53,506 nucleotides of DNA. Source: an uncultured Ruminococcus sp. (lineage in GTDB: Bacteria; Bacillota; Clostridia; Oscillospirales; CAG-272). The translations under genes and the position numbers were made by a program. Positions 16,775 to 26,658 of the stretch are shown one piece after another. The stretch covers positions 129,029 through 182,534 of the forward strand of contig CADBKZ010000004.1 in the NCBI GenBank assembly GCA_902795355.1, given 5' to 3'. Numbering within the stretch: position 1 is the stretch's first letter; every line of letters begins with the position of its first letter. The notes beneath the pieces are model-generated. The model saw only the letters and a list, made by a program, of their open reading frames with translations, was not told where the DNA came from and made no database searches.

Positions 16775-19288
16775 TCAGCTTCCGGCCGTTTCATCGGCAA
16801 CGCGCAGGGCAATTGCGGAGCAATCGTCGCGGGCTTCTCCCGTGGTCGCGTGGAGACAGATGCGGTTGACGATCTCTTCCGGCTCCTTTTCGCCCGCCGT
16901 TCCGAGGTAGCCCGTCAGCCATTCTCCGTCGGGGTCGTTCTGCAAGATCCCGTCGCTGATCAGAACCACTGTGTCGCCCGCTTGCAGGGCAAATTCCGAG
17001 GTCTGCGCTTCCGTGTTCCGCAAAATTCCAATGGGGGCGGCTCCCGCGCGGATGCCGTGAACGGCCGACCCGCGAACCACATAGCTCGGCGCGGCTCCGC
17101 TCTTGATGAACGCCGCCGTTCCCGTTACCAAGTCAATTTCCAGCAGATCCACCGTGGAAGAGCATTCGGCCGCGCTGTTGCTCTGCGTGCGGGAAAGAAC
17201 CATGTTGTTCAGCATGCGCAGGGAAGTTCCCGCGCGGTTTCCCGCGCGAAGCATTTTTTCAAGGAAAACCGAGCAGATGTTCGCGGTCAGGGCGGCGTCG
17301 TGACCCGATCCCATTCCGTCGTTGATCAGCGCGTAAAAATAGTCCTTGCGGTTGGAGAAGAGCGACACCGCGTCGCCGCTCACGCCCTCGTCGGCCGAAA
17401 CGCATTTCTGCGCCCCGCTCACCGAAATGCGGCGGCGCGTGTGCAGGGTCATGGTGCTGACGGACCCTTCCACTTCAAACGTCGGTCCCGAGAGTTCCAA
17501 CCCGCACATTTCTCCAAGGTCGGTTCGCAGCGTCTCCGCGGTAACGTCGGTTTTGCCGATGTCGGCTCCGCGAACCATAATCTGCCGTTGCCGGTTGCCG
17601 TAAACGGTCACATTCTGCGCCGAGATGCCCGCGCTGGAAAGATACTCGGAAATGCGCGCGGCAAGTTCGGCGTCCAGCCGGTATTCGCCGTTGTCCTCTT
17701 CGAGCGCGTCGTTGATGATGTTTGCGGCGGCCTCGTAATCCATGGCGAAAATTTCGGTGCGGTTATCGCGCAAAAGATCTCCTGTCAACTTTGCGCAGCC
17801 ACGGTTGATGTCCGCAAGGATCGCTTCCATCGAGGGGCATCGCCGCCGGAGCGCGGGCGGGAATTGCTTTTCCGTCACCGTTCCGCGCGTGTGAAGCGAC
17901 GAGGCCAACCCGCCCAGAACTTCCAGCGTGTCGGCGTATTCCAATCCCCAACAAACGGTTTTGCTCGGGCAATCGGGGCAGAAACGGTCGAAAGAGGCGT
18001 CGCAAAGGCGGTGCAGGTCCAGCGTGGTCGGGCGGCGCAGGCGGTCGCTTAAATTATAGAACATTTCGGAAAGGGAAGAAAACGCGTCCGAAATGCCGCG
18101 CAGGCGGTCGTTGGCGTCCTCGTGGCGGGTTTTGACGTAGCGGAGCTGCGCGGCGGCGTCGTGGTCGTCCGGCGCGGTTTCCGCGCCCTCGCGCGCCGCG
18201 GAAAGCCCGCGGTGGGTCAGGAGCGTCAGAATCGCGCCGGCGGTCAGGTTCGCGATCAGAAGCGGCGTTAAAACCGACAGCCCGTGCGCGTAGACCGACC
18301 ACCCGAGAGCCGCGAGAACGCCGACGGTGATTCCGATTTCCTGTTTTTCGCGCATGCGGAAGAGCGAAAAAATCAGAACGGCGAGCAGGTACGCGGGAAT
18401 CGACATGGGGTCGTGCGCCAATCCCGCAAGGATCGCCGCGGCAATCCCGCCGACCGTTCCCGCGCGGTATGCCGCCCAGAGCGAGAGGAACAGCGCGAAA
18501 AACGCCGAGAGCGGCACAATGCCGAGCAGAAGCGAATCCGAAGCCCACACCAGCGAGAAGAGCAGACCGCCCGAGGAAAGCGCGTACAGCATCCGCAATT
18601 CGCGGCGTTGCTCCAACCGCACCGAATATACCATAACGGCGGCGGGAGCGGCGAAAACCGAGAAAAACGCGGCGAACAGGTCGTAATAGCGGAACCCGCC
18701 CGCAATCAGGCGGAAGAGCGACACGATCAGCATGCAGACCGCCGCCGTAACCATTCGCAATAAGACCCATTCCGAGAAGAGACTGCGGATTTCGTCGCGG
18801 AGCACGCCGAACGCTTCCGCGCCCGAGGATGCGGCGAGACGGGCGCGGAGCCTTGCAAAGCGGGATCGCGGTTCTTCGGTTTGTTCTTCGGCCGCACCCG
18901 CTTCCGGTTCCGGCCGCAATTTTTCGCGAATATGCGCGGGGAGCGGGTAGCGGTTCGGCTCCCGCGCGTCCGCAAGATGCGCCGAGACCGCGCGGATCAG
19001 AGCCGCGGCAACATAAGTAACGATCAGAAGCCAAGGCTGTTCTTCCGAGAATACTGCCCCGAGGATCAGCCCCGAGAGGATGGGCAGAATATGTCCGTTC
19101 GCGGCGCAGAGAAACGCGATCCCGAGCGGATTGGTCCCGAACAGCATGGAGCCCTGCCCAAAGAGAAATCCCGCTCCCAACCATAAAATTTCGCGCGCAA
19201 CGCGCAATACAACCCGCAGCCGCGCCGCGGCGTCCTTCTTTTTCAGTTTATCGGTCAACCGTTCGCGTGTTTTTGCCTGCTCCTGCAT
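16775..19288 (-). CDS. spoIIE: Stage II sporulation protein E (membrane PP2C phosphatase)
   Basis: SpoIIE sits at the asymmetric septum and dephosphorylates SpoIIAA, releasing sigma-F in the forespore. The first 350 residues are about ten hydrophobic helices (for example ILWLGAGFLFGQGSMLFGTN, ILPILSGLILGAVF, TYVAAALIRAVSA). A cytoplasmic linker includes a Cys-containing stretch (FDRFCPDCPSKTVCWGLEY). The C-terminal PP2C domain shows DGMGSGHDAALTA and LISDGILQNDPDGEW. I chose the ATG at 19288 (MQEQAKTRERL) because GGGAGGAC is 9 bp upstream; an ATG at 19303 is in frame. The presence of this gene is the best sign that the organism can sporulate. Confidence 0.94.
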   Translation of the reverse strand: MQEQAKTRERLTDKLKKKDAAARLRVVLRVAREILWLGAGFLFGQGSMLFGTNPLGIAFLCAANGHILPILSGLILGAVFSEEQPWLLIVTYVAAALIRAVSAHLADAREPNRYPLPAHIREKLRPEPEAGAAEEQTEEPRSRFARLRARLAASSGAEAFGVLRDEIRSLFSEWVLLRMVTAAVCMLIVSLFRLIAGGFRYYDLFAAFFSVFAAPAAVMVYSVRLEQRRELRMLYALSSGGLLFSLVWASDSLLLGIVPLSAFFALFLSLWAAYRAGTVGGIAAAILAGLAHDPMSIPAYLLAVLIFSLFRMREKQEIGITVGVLAALGWSVYAHGLSVLTPLLIANLTAGAILTLLTHRGLSAAREGAETAPDDHDAAAQLRYVKTRHEDANDRLRGISDAFSSLSEMFYNLSDRLRRPTTLDLHRLCDASFDRFCPDCPSKTVCWGLEYADTLEVLGGLASSLHTRGTVTEKQFPPALRRRCPSMEAILADINRGCAKLTGDLLRDNRTEIFAMDYEAAANIINDALEEDNGEYRLDAELAARISEYLSSAGISAQNVTVYGNRQRQIMVRGADIGKTDVTAETLRTDLGEMCGLELSGPTFEVEGSVSTMTLHTRRRISVSGAQKCVSADEGVSGDAVSLFSNRKDYFYALINDGMGSGHDAALTANICSVFLEKMLRAGNRAGTSLRMLNNMVLSRTQSNSAAECSSTVDLLEIDLVTGTAAFIKSGAAPSYVVRGSAVHGIRAGAAPIGILRNTEAQTSEFALQAGDTVVLISDGILQNDPDGEWLTGYLGTAGEKEPEEIVNRICLHATTGEARDDCSAIALRVADETAGS

Positions 19289-19323
19289 GGCTTGTCCTCC
19301 CATCCTGCGTCGAAGTCTGCTTT

Positions 19324-19357
19324 ATTTTACATCATTTCCCCCGCGATTCCTGTCAAA
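19324..19357 (-). promoter_or_regulatory. Candidate spoIIE promoter with 21-bp spacer
   Basis: On the minus strand TTGACA (19351-19356) and TAAAAT (19324-19329) are separated by 21 bp. The same unusual spacing is known for Spo0A-activated sigma-A promoters of Bacillus spoIIE and spoIIG. On the plus strand the -35 region reads TGTCAAA, one mismatch from a Spo0A box core TGTCGAA, placed over the -35 as in those promoters. The Spo0A link is an inference. Confidence 0.55.
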
Positions 19358-19770
19358 AGAGCGACGCTCAAAAAAGGCGGAAGTCGGTCGGAACGCGTGA
19401 GGCCGCGGCGAAGCGGCGCGACGAACCGCGAAAACGGTTGCAAAGATTGCCGCAGGCGGCCGAGAAACGTCGGCGCGGGTCGGATTCTGCAGAACGATTT
19501 TTTTGTCGGCGCGGCAAGACGGCGAATGGCGGGGAACCGTATAAAATGGAAAAAGAAGCGGTAAAATGATTGTTGACGGCAAAAAAAGCGACCGCACGAT
19601 TTTGCCGCCGGTCGCGGATCGCCCGAACGGCGATATACCCACGGGAGCGGTTGATTCCGGCTTTTTGCAAAAACACGCCGAATCCGATCCGAAAAGAGCG
19701 TTTTTTCGCAAAAAATTAGCACTCGGCAAAGATGTTTACACTTTGTTCACAAATAAATTGCCGAAAACCA
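19358..19770. other. Gene-poor region between spoIIE and hrcA
   Basis: About 400 bp without a convincing gene. A 76-codon open frame at 19566-19796 runs into the hrcA promoter and lacks a ribosome site. A lone CIRCE half-site (TTAGCACTC, 19716-19724) occurs here without its partner arm. Otherwise I see nothing. Confidence 0.6.
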
Positions 19771-19799
19771 TTGACAAATCCGGCGAAAAGTGGTAAATT
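19771..19799 (+). promoter_or_regulatory. Promoter of the heat-shock operon
   Basis: TTGACA at 19771-19776 and TAAATT at 19794-19799 with a 17-bp spacer, placed immediately upstream of the CIRCE operator so that HrcA bound there would block early transcription. Confidence 0.85.
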
Positions 19800-19811
19800 A
19801 TTAGCATGAGG

Positions 19812-19838
19812 TTAGCACTCGAAGCAATAGAGTGCTAA
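19812..19838. promoter_or_regulatory. CIRCE operator (HrcA binding site)
   Basis: A perfect consensus CIRCE: TTAGCACTC (19812-19820), nine spacer bases, GAGTGCTAA (19830-19838). HrcA binds this inverted repeat and represses the hrcA-grpE-dnaK-dnaJ operon until GroE capacity is exhausted by misfolded proteins. Confidence 0.97.
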
Positions 19839-19870
19839 AACGGATTCCGAAAGAAGAGGGGGCGAGCTCC

Positions 19871-20959
19871 ATGGCGGACGACAAACGGGAATTGAGCGAA
19901 CGGAAAAAGCAGATTCTGAAAGCGATCGTGGACGCGCACATTGAGGGCGGCGGGCCGGTCGGCTCCAAGGCCATTCTCGCGGCCGGCGGCATGAACTGCT
20001 CTTCCGCAACCATCCGGAACGAAATGGCCGAGCTTGAGGAAATGGGCTATCTCGAACAGCCGCATGCTTCGGCGGGCAGGGTCCCGAGCGAACTCGGATA
20101 CCGTTTTTATGTGGACGCGCTGATTGAACGCTACGCCATGACCACGCATGAGATCGCACAGATCAACAACCTGTTGCGGGCGAAGATGGGCGAGCTTGAT
20201 CAGATCTTAACGGCCGCCTCGCACCTTGCTTCGAACCTGACCAACTATACGGGAATTGCCATTCGTCCCCGCGCGGGGTCGGCGAGCATTTCCAAGTTTG
20301 AGGGGATCTATCTGGAACCGGACCATTTCATTCTGGTTGCCGTTGCGGCAAGTGGAGCGGTGCAAACCAAGCATATCCACACCGAGTTCGGCATCCGCCC
20401 CGAAGCGGTGGCAAGGTTGACCGAATCGCTGAACGCCATGCTTGCGGGTCTTCCCGCCGAAAAGATCACGCTTCCGATCATTATGGAGCTGGAAACGCGG
20501 ATGGGACCCGACAGCGGCATGGTCGGCCTCGTTATGAAAGTGGTTTACGACCTTTTGAGCGAGCTTGACGCGGGCGCTATGCAGGTTTCGGGCGTCGATC
20601 ATCTGCTTCAATATCCCGAGTACAGCGATACCGCGCAGTTCCGCGAATTGCTCGGCACGCTGGAAAAGAAAGACGACATTCTCGACTTGGTGTCCATAAG
20701 CGACGGAGAGGGTGATATCAACGTTCTGATCGGGTCGGAAAGCCGCGTAAAGGTTATGAACAATTCCGCGTTGGTGTTCAAACCGATCGTAAAGGACGGA
20801 AAAACGCTCGGGGCAATCGGCGTTCTCGGGCCGCGGCGCATGGATTACGCCAAGGTGCTTGCAACGCTGGAAGGGTTGAGCGGGAACATTGAAAATCTGA
20901 TTCAACCGAACAAACAACTACATGAAGGGGGAACACCTGATGGAACATCCGGTGGATGA
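19871..20959 (+). CDS. hrcA: Heat-inducible transcription repressor HrcA
   Basis: HrcA is the repressor that binds CIRCE. The winged-helix N-terminus is clear (LSERKKQILKAIVDAHIEGG, SSATIRNEMAELEEMGYLEQPH, ASAGRVPSELGYRFYVD). The GAF-like dimerisation domain and the C-terminal GAIGVLGPRRMDYAKVLATLEGLS are also present. The start ATG follows AGAGGGGGCGAGCTCC; an upstream GTG at 19832 lies inside the CIRCE arm and is unlikely. The gene is autoregulated through the operator 33 bp upstream. Its 3' end overlaps grpE by 20 bp. Confidence 0.97.
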   Translation: MADDKRELSERKKQILKAIVDAHIEGGGPVGSKAILAAGGMNCSSATIRNEMAELEEMGYLEQPHASAGRVPSELGYRFYVDALIERYAMTTHEIAQINNLLRAKMGELDQILTAASHLASNLTNYTGIAIRPRAGSASISKFEGIYLEPDHFILVAVAASGAVQTKHIHTEFGIRPEAVARLTESLNAMLAGLPAEKITLPIIMELETRMGPDSGMVGLVMKVVYDLLSELDAGAMQVSGVDHLLQYPEYSDTAQFRELLGTLEKKDDILDLVSISDGEGDINVLIGSESRVKVMNNSALVFKPIVKDGKTLGAIGVLGPRRMDYAKVLATLEGLSGNIENLIQPNKQLHEGGTPDGTSGG

Positions 20960-21491
20960 AGTGAAAAACACGCCGGAAACGGCGGAGTCCGAGGTTCCGG
21001 CCGAGGAAAAAAACGAAAAAAAGAAACCGAAACGTCCGGAAGCGGAGCTGCGGGAACTGAAAAAACAGCTGGAAGCGGCCAGAACCGAGGCAGAGTCCGC
21101 AAACGATAAATACCTGCGGATGATGGCCGAGTACGATAATTTCCGAAAGCGAACCGCCAAGGAAAAAGAAGGCGTTTACGCCGACGCGTATGCGGATTGC
21201 ATCGAGAACATTCTTCCCGTGCTGGATAATCTTTCCCGCGCGGCCGGCTCGGAAAACTTCGAGGCGGTGAAAAAAGGATTGGAAATGACGGCAAAAGCCT
21301 TTGAGGACGCGCTTTCCAAAATGGGCATTACCGAGATTGAAACCAAAACGTTCGACCCCAACCTGCATAACGCCGTGATGCACGTTGAGGATGAAAACTA
21401 CGGAGACGGCGAAATTGTAGAGGTATTCCAGAAGGGATACCGCAAAGGCGATAAGATCATTCGCTATGCAATGGTCAAGGTCGCAAACTAA
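20940..21491 (+). CDS. grpE: Nucleotide exchange factor GrpE
   Basis: GrpE releases ADP from DnaK. After an acidic, unstructured N-terminus (residues 1-35) comes the long coiled coil ([20 protein letters not shown]), then [18 protein letters not shown], the family signature, and the beta-domain with [33 protein letters not shown] C-terminus. The ATG at 20940 has GAAGGGGGAACACC upstream and is preferred over one at 20922. Confidence 0.96.
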   Translation: MEHPVDEVKNTPETAESEVPAEEKNEKKKPKRPEAELRELKKQLEAARTEAESANDKYLRMMAEYDNFRKRTAKEKEGVYADAYADCIENILPVLDNLSRAAGSENFEAVKKGLEMTAKAFEDALSKMGITEIETKTFDPNLHNAVMHVEDENYGDGEIVEVFQKGYRKGDKIIRYAMVKVAN

Positions 21492-21526
21492 CATTTGAAA
21501 ATCAATCGAAAAGAGGTATATTTATC

Positions 21527-23374
21527 ATGGGAAAAATCATTGGAATCGACTTGGGAACCACCAACTCCTGCGTGGCGGTATATGAAGGCTCGGAGCCTAT
21601 CGTAATCCCCAACCCCGAGGGCGCGAGAACCACTCCCTCGGTTGTGGCGTTCTCCAAAACCGGCGAAAGAATGGTCGGGCAGGTCGCCAAGAGACAGGCG
21701 ATCACCAACCCCGACCGCACCATCATCTCCATCAAGAGAGAAATGGGTACCGCAAACAAACGGACGATCGACGGCAAGGCGTACACCCCGCAGGAAATTT
21801 CGGCCATGATCCTGCAAAAGCTGAAATCGGATGCCGAGGCCTACCTCGGAACTACCGTTTCGCAGGCGGTCATCACGGTTCCCGCGTATTTTTCGGATTC
21901 GCAGCGGCAGGCCACCAAGGATGCGGGCAAAATCGCGGGTTTGGAAGTGCTTCGCATCATCAACGAGCCAACAGCGGCCGCGCTTGCCTACGGCATGGAT
22001 AAGGAAGCCAACCAGAAGATCATGGTGTTCGACCTCGGCGGCGGTACGTTCGACGTTTCGCTCCTCGAAATTTCGGACGGCGTGTTCGAGGTGCTTGCCA
22101 CCAACGGCGATACGCGCCTCGGCGGCGACGATTTCGACCAGCGCGTAATCGATTGGATGGCGGATAAATTCCTGAAAGAAAACGGCGTGGATCTCCGCAA
22201 GGACAAAATGGTGTTGCAAAGATTGCGCGACGCGGCCGAGAAAGCCAAGATCGAGCTTTCGGGCATGACCAGCACTTCCATCAACCTTCCGTTCATTACG
22301 GCAACGGCGGCCGGCCCGCTCCACTTTGAAGCGACACTGACCCGCGCCGAGTTCGACCGCATCACCGCCGATCTTGTGGAGCGCACCATGACGCCCACCA
22401 AAAAGGCGTTGGCGGACGCAGGCCTGTCGGTCAACCAGATCGATAAAGTTTTGCTGGTCGGCGGCTCCACGCGGATTCCCGCCGTGCAGGACGCGGTTAA
22501 GAAATTCATCGGCAAGGAACCGTTCAAGGGCATCAACCCCGATGAATGCGTCGCCATCGGCGCGGCCATTCAGGGCGGCGTGCTCGGCGGCGAGGTCAAG
22601 GACCTGCTCCTGCTCGACGTAACGCCGCTGTCCCTCGGCATCGAGACGCTCGGCGGCGTGTTCAACCGCATCATCGACCGCAACACCACCATTCCCGTCA
22701 AGAAGAGCCAAGTGTATTCCACGGCGGCGGACGGACAGACTTCGGTGGAAATCCACGTGCTGCAGGGCGAGCGCGAAATGGCCGCAAACAACACCACGCT
22801 CGGCCGCTTCATCCTCGACGGCATTACTCCCGCGCCCCGCGGCGTTCCGCAGATCGAGGTCACGTTCGATATTGACGCGAACGGCATTGTGAACGTTACG
22901 GCGAAAGACAAGGGCACGGGCAAGGAACAGCACATCACCATCACCTCTTCCACCAACATGAGCAAAGAGGACATCGACCGCGCCGTGAAGGACGCGGAGA
23001 AGTTCGCCGAAGAGGATAAGAAGGCAAGAGAAGCCGTTGATGTGAAGAACCGCGCCGAAAGCGTGATCTTCCAGAGCGAAAAGACGCTGACCGACCTTGG
23101 CGACAAAGCCGATCCCGCCGACGCGCAGGAAGTCCGGAACGCCATTGAAAAGCTCCGCGAAACGCTCAAAGGCGGCGATGTGGAAGCCATTAAGGCCGAT
23201 ACCGAGGCCGTGGAGAAGTCTTTCTATAAGATCTCCGAAAAGCTGTATCAGCAGCAGGGCCAGCAGGGCGCGGGTCAGGGCTTTGACCCGAACGCCGGCC
23301 AGAACGGCGGCTCCGACGGCACCTACTACAACGCGAATTACGAGGACCATTCCAACAACAATAACAACAACTGA
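21527..23374 (+). CDS. dnaK: Molecular chaperone DnaK (Hsp70)
   Basis: DnaK binds exposed hydrophobic peptides in an ATP-controlled cycle. All three Hsp70 signatures are present: [14 protein letters not shown] at residue 4, [16 protein letters not shown] near 167 and [17 protein letters not shown] near 307. The substrate-binding domain starts after [17 protein letters not shown]. The lid ends in a Gln/Gly/Asn-rich tail with a run of asparagines. The length of 615 is typical for Firmicutes, which lack the 24-residue insert of Gram-negative DnaK. AAAAGAGG lies 10 bp upstream of the ATG. Confidence 0.98.
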   Translation: MGKIIGIDLGTTNSCVAVYEGSEPIVIPNPEGARTTPSVVAFSKTGERMVGQVAKRQAITNPDRTIISIKREMGTANKRTIDGKAYTPQEISAMILQKLKSDAEAYLGTTVSQAVITVPAYFSDSQRQATKDAGKIAGLEVLRIINEPTAAALAYGMDKEANQKIMVFDLGGGTFDVSLLEISDGVFEVLATNGDTRLGGDDFDQRVIDWMADKFLKENGVDLRKDKMVLQRLRDAAEKAKIELSGMTSTSINLPFITATAAGPLHFEATLTRAEFDRITADLVERTMTPTKKALADAGLSVNQIDKVLLVGGSTRIPAVQDAVKKFIGKEPFKGINPDECVAIGAAIQGGVLGGEVKDLLLLDVTPLSLGIETLGGVFNRIIDRNTTIPVKKSQVYSTAADGQTSVEIHVLQGEREMAANNTTLGRFILDGITPAPRGVPQIEVTFDIDANGIVNVTAKDKGTGKEQHITITSSTNMSKEDIDRAVKDAEKFAEEDKKAREAVDVKNRAESVIFQSEKTLTDLGDKADPADAQEVRNAIEKLRETLKGGDVEAIKADTEAVEKSFYKISEKLYQQQGQQGAGQGFDPNAGQNGGSDGTYYNANYEDHSNNNNNN

Positions 23375-23391
23375 TCGGCGTTGGTTCAAAG

Positions 23392-23420
23392 CGGGAAAGG
23401 GCGCGGAGCGCCCTTTCCCG
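23392..23420. promoter_or_regulatory. Perfect hairpin between dnaK and dnaJ
   Basis: A 13-bp perfect stem (23392-23404 with 23408-23420) with a GGA loop, not followed by a T-run. It is probably an RNA processing or stability element that sets a higher dnaK than dnaJ mRNA level, or a weak partial terminator. The role is inferred from its place alone. Confidence 0.6.
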
Positions 23421-23451
23421 CCGGACGTATTTGTGTAACCGGAGAGTGAAC

Positions 23452-24594
23452 ATGGCGGAAAAAAGAGACTATTACGAGGTTCTCGGCGTTGATAAGAACG
23501 CGGACGCGGGAACCATTAAGCGGGCATACTATCAGCTCGCAAAAAAATACCATCCCGACGCGAACCCCGGGGACAAAGTGGCTGAAGAAAAATTCAAAGA
23601 GGCCAACGAGGCCTACGAGGTGTTGTCGGATGCCGATAAGCGCGCCAAGTACGACCAATTCGGCCATGCGGCGTTCGATCCTTCCATGGGCGGCGGCGAC
23701 GGCGGATTCGGCGGCTTTGGCGGTTTTGGGGATTTCGGCGACCTCGGCGATATTCTGGGCGGTATGTTCGGCGGCGCGTTCGGCGGCGGCCGGCGGCGCA
23801 CCGGCCCGCAGCAGGGCGACGACATCGGCGCAAACGTTACCGTAACGTTTGAGGAAGCCGCGTTCGGCGTTAAAAAGGACATTTCCTATAACCGCATTTG
23901 CCGCTGCCCCGATTGCAAAGGGAGCGGCGCGGCCGGCGGCACACAGACGGAAACCTGCTCGGTCTGCCATGGAACGGGTCAGGTCAAGCGCGTCCAGCGC
24001 ATGGGCGGCATGGCGTTTCAAAGCGCCTCGACCTGCGAGGCCTGCCGCGGAACGGGCAAAATCATTAAAAATCCTTGCTCTAAGTGCCGCGGGAGCGGAA
24101 TGGTGCGCGAAAACAAGCGGTTAACCGTTTCCATCCCCGCGGGCATCGATAACGGCGAGCGGATCGCCTTGCGCGGGCAGGGGTGCGACGGGAAGAACGG
24201 CGGACCCGCGGGCGACCTGATCATCAGCGTGTCGGTCAGGAAACATCCCGTGTTCGAGCGCAACGGCGTAACCGTTTCCTGCGAGGTCCCGCTCACGGTC
24301 GCGGAAGCCACGCTCGGAGCCGAAATCGACGTTCCAACGCTCGAGGGCAACGTAAAATACACCATTCCCGAGGGAACGCAGCACGGCGCAACGTTCACCC
24401 TGCGCGGCAAAGGGATCCCGTATATCAACAACCCCAACCGCCGCGGCGATTTGGTGTTCCGCGCAACCGTGGAAATTCCCAAGGGACTGACCGACAAACA
24501 AAAGGCGGCCATGAAAGCCTTTGCGGATAGTTGCGGCGAAACGAACTATACCAAGCATAAGGCGTTCTTCAAGAAAATTTTCGGGCAGAAGTGA
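23452..24594 (+). CDS. dnaJ: Chaperone DnaJ (Hsp40)
   Basis: DnaJ stimulates DnaK ATPase and delivers substrates. The J domain occupies residues 1-70 with the essential HPD in [13 protein letters not shown] Gly/Phe-rich linker ([16 protein letters not shown]) follows. The zinc-binding domain has the four CXXCXGXG repeats [24 protein letters not shown] and CSKCRGSG. The rest is the two C-terminal peptide-binding domains. The start is ATG 23452 after CCGGAGAGTGAAC; an in-frame TTG at 23431 is less likely. It is the last heat-shock gene before prmA. Confidence 0.97.
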   Translation: MAEKRDYYEVLGVDKNADAGTIKRAYYQLAKKYHPDANPGDKVAEEKFKEANEAYEVLSDADKRAKYDQFGHAAFDPSMGGGDGGFGGFGGFGDFGDLGDILGGMFGGAFGGGRRRTGPQQGDDIGANVTVTFEEAAFGVKKDISYNRICRCPDCKGSGAAGGTQTETCSVCHGTGQVKRVQRMGGMAFQSASTCEACRGTGKIIKNPCSKCRGSGMVRENKRLTVSIPAGIDNGERIALRGQGCDGKNGGPAGDLIISVSVRKHPVFERNGVTVSCEVPLTVAEATLGAEIDVPTLEGNVKYTIPEGTQHGATFTLRGKGIPYINNPNRRGDLVFRATVEIPKGLTDKQKAAMKAFADSCGETNYTKHKAFFKKIFGQK

Positions 24595-24602
24595 GGGCTT
24601 CT

Positions 24603-25556
24603 ATGGATCAGGATTACCTTTGCGGCGACTACGGAACCGAGACCGATTGGACGCAGGTGCGCGTAACCGTACATCTTGCCGACCTCGATCGGCTGACGGC
24701 CGTGATGAGCATGGTTTCCAACAACCTGCAAATCGAGGATTACAGCGACATCGACCTGAAAACCTGCTACGGCGACCTGATTGACGAATCCATTCTGAAC
24801 GCCGATAAAACCATCGCTTCGGTGTCGGTTTATCTGCCGGCCGAGCGGAGCGTTCCGGAATGTATGGCGTTCCTGCGCGAGCGGTTCGCGGCGGAAAAGC
24901 TCGAACCCGTCAAGGTTGAGGCGGTCGGCGTTCGGGAAGAGGATTGGGCAAACGCTTGGAAGGCCTATTATAAGCCCGTCCGCATCGGTCGGCGGCTGGT
25001 TATCGTTCCCGCTTGGGAGCGTTATGAAGCCCTGCCGGACGATCTGATCATCCGTATGGACCCGGGAATGGCTTTCGGAACGGGAACGCATGAAACCACG
25101 CGCCTGATCATCGGCATGCTCGAAAAGTACACTCCAAAGGGCTGCCGGATGCTCGATGTGGGAACGGGGAGCGGCATTCTTGCCATTTGCGCTTCCAAGC
25201 TGGGCGCGGGCGAGTGCTTCGCCTACGATATTGACCCCATGGCGGTGCGCGTTGCCAGCGAAAACATTCGGGAGAGCGGATTGACCAATATTCATTGCGC
25301 GCAATCTGATCTGCTCCGGCAGGTGGACAAAACCAGACCCTACGATCTGATTTGCGCCAACTTGGTGGCCGACATCATCATCCGCATGGTTCCCGATCTT
25401 GCGCCGCTGATGAGCGAAAAAACCGTTCTTTTGGCGTCCGGCATCATCAACGAGCGCGCGCAGGACGTGATCGACTGCCTGACCCGATACGGCTATCGGG
25501 TCGTCGACCACCCAACCGAAAACGGCTGGTGCGCGCTGGCAATCATGAAAAAATAA
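24603..25556 (+). CDS. prmA: Ribosomal protein L11 methyltransferase
   Basis: PrmA trimethylates ribosomal protein L11 using S-adenosylmethionine. The N-terminal substrate-binding domain (residues 1-120) leads into the methyltransferase domain with GMAFGTGTHETTRL, then the SAM-binding loop MLDVGTGSGILAI near 187 and the NLVADIIIRM motif. The length of 317 fits the family. Placement after dnaJ is common in Firmicutes. The start ATG is 9 bp after the dnaJ stop with GTGAGGG as ribosome site. A strong terminator follows at 25583. Confidence 0.95.
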   Translation: MDQDYLCGDYGTETDWTQVRVTVHLADLDRLTAVMSMVSNNLQIEDYSDIDLKTCYGDLIDESILNADKTIASVSVYLPAERSVPECMAFLRERFAAEKLEPVKVEAVGVREEDWANAWKAYYKPVRIGRRLVIVPAWERYEALPDDLIIRMDPGMAFGTGTHETTRLIIGMLEKYTPKGCRMLDVGTGSGILAICASKLGAGECFAYDIDPMAVRVASENIRESGLTNIHCAQSDLLRQVDKTRPYDLICANLVADIIIRMVPDLAPLMSEKTVLLASGIINERAQDVIDCLTRYGYRVVDHPTENGWCALAIMKK

Positions 25557-25582
25557 GACGCAACCCTTCCAAAAAACAGATT

Positions 25583-25620
25583 AAGCGCGGTGTTTTCCCG
25601 AGAAAATACCGCGCTTTTTT
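25583..25620 (+). terminator. Terminator of the heat-shock operon
   Basis: AAGCGCGGTGTTTTC and GAAAATACCGCGCTT form a long stem with a short CCGA loop followed by T6, right after prmA. Confidence 0.88.
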
Positions 25621-25714
25621 CATTTTTCACCTGAAAACCGCTTTTTGCCGTAACCGTTCCCGTGTTTTGGCGACATACTGTTTGAACCGATTGAATTGAT
25701 AGGGGGGCTACGCT

Positions 25715-26569
25715 GTGAAGAAAAGATTCTTTCTGTTGTTAACCGTTTTTTGCCTGCTGAATCCAATCGCTGTCGGCGTGTGCGCGCCGCGCGCCAACCG
25801 TGCGGAGAAAACGCCGTCTCCGTTCGGCGGTCGTATCGGAGATCACCCAAGCGGCAATTCGGCAACGGTTTATGCGCTTGGCGCTTGTATCGGCGACAAC
25901 CCAAACGGCGATACGGTAACGGTTTACGCGCTCGGCGACGGTCTTGTTGCCGCTGTTCCGAACCCAGAGCCTTCAAAAACGGTTGAAGATCTGCATTTTG
26001 CGCTCCGCGGCCTTTCCTACCAGAAACAGGCGTTGAACGATGCGGCGGGAAGCTACCGGCTTTGCTTTGCAAACGGCGACTGTTTCGAGCTGTTGGAAAT
26101 GCACGGAGAGGGGCCGGACCGGATCCGCCTTGCCAACGGTGCGGAAGCGGAATGTACCCCCGAGGCGCGTGAAATGATCTCCGCGCTCCTTGCCGAGCGC
26201 GTGGTTCGGATCCCCGAGCCTTTGGGCGCGGATACCGAGCGGCAAATGGCCGCGGATTACCTTGGAATTTACGGCGAACCGCTCCATTACAACGCCTGTT
26301 ACGGTTCCTACGGCGATTGCGCGGTTCTCTATCTCGATTCCGTACTTTGCTCCATCGGGGAAATCACAATCGACGGTATTCAATTCCGAAACCACAATCT
26401 CTTCACGCTTCTGGTATGGCGCAATCACGCGTTCTGCACCTTGGAAGAGGCATACCGCAACGGTTTTATTTCCCGCTCCGACCTGCAAAAAATCGCGGTG
26501 ATCCACATTCTGCACCATAACCAAATTACCGAGTGGAACACCGACCCGAATGATATTTACGTAAAATAG
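25715..26569 (+). CDS. Secreted protein of unknown function
   Basis: A 284-residue protein with a typical signal peptide (KKRFFLLLTVFCLLNPIAVGVCA). I do not recognise a family. Near the N-terminus is an imperfect internal duplication: IGDHPSGNSATVYALGACIG and IGDNPNGDTVTVYALGDGLV, visible at the DNA level too. The central part (DLHFALRGLSYQKQALNDAA, SYRLCFANGDCFELLEM) and the rest look globular and mixed alpha/beta, with several cysteines. The start codon is GTG, supported by ATAGGGGGGCTACGCT. It stands alone between terminators, so its neighbours give no hint. Confidence 0.8.
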   Translation: MKKRFFLLLTVFCLLNPIAVGVCAPRANRAEKTPSPFGGRIGDHPSGNSATVYALGACIGDNPNGDTVTVYALGDGLVAAVPNPEPSKTVEDLHFALRGLSYQKQALNDAAGSYRLCFANGDCFELLEMHGEGPDRIRLANGAEAECTPEAREMISALLAERVVRIPEPLGADTERQMAADYLGIYGEPLHYNACYGSYGDCAVLYLDSVLCSIGEITIDGIQFRNHNLFTLLVWRNHAFCTLEEAYRNGFISRSDLQKIAVIHILHHNQITEWNTDPNDIYVK

Positions 26570-26612
26570 CGAATTTTAGAATAAAACCTGTTTTTATTAT
26601 TAAAAATATCAA

Positions 26613-26658
26613 AAAAAAAGAGACGCCCGTTTTCGGTCAAACGGGCGTCTCTTTTTCG
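26613..26658. terminator. Bidirectional terminator
   Basis: AAAAAGAGACGCCCGTTT pairs with AAACGGGCGTCTCTTTTT across a six-base loop. It separates the plus-strand secreted protein from the minus-strand HdeD-like gene, whose stop codon lies within the hairpin. Confidence 0.88.

Noticed and set aside
19566..19796. 76-codon open frame upstream of hrcA
   Set aside because: No ribosome site, ends inside the hrcA promoter and has no recognisable domain.
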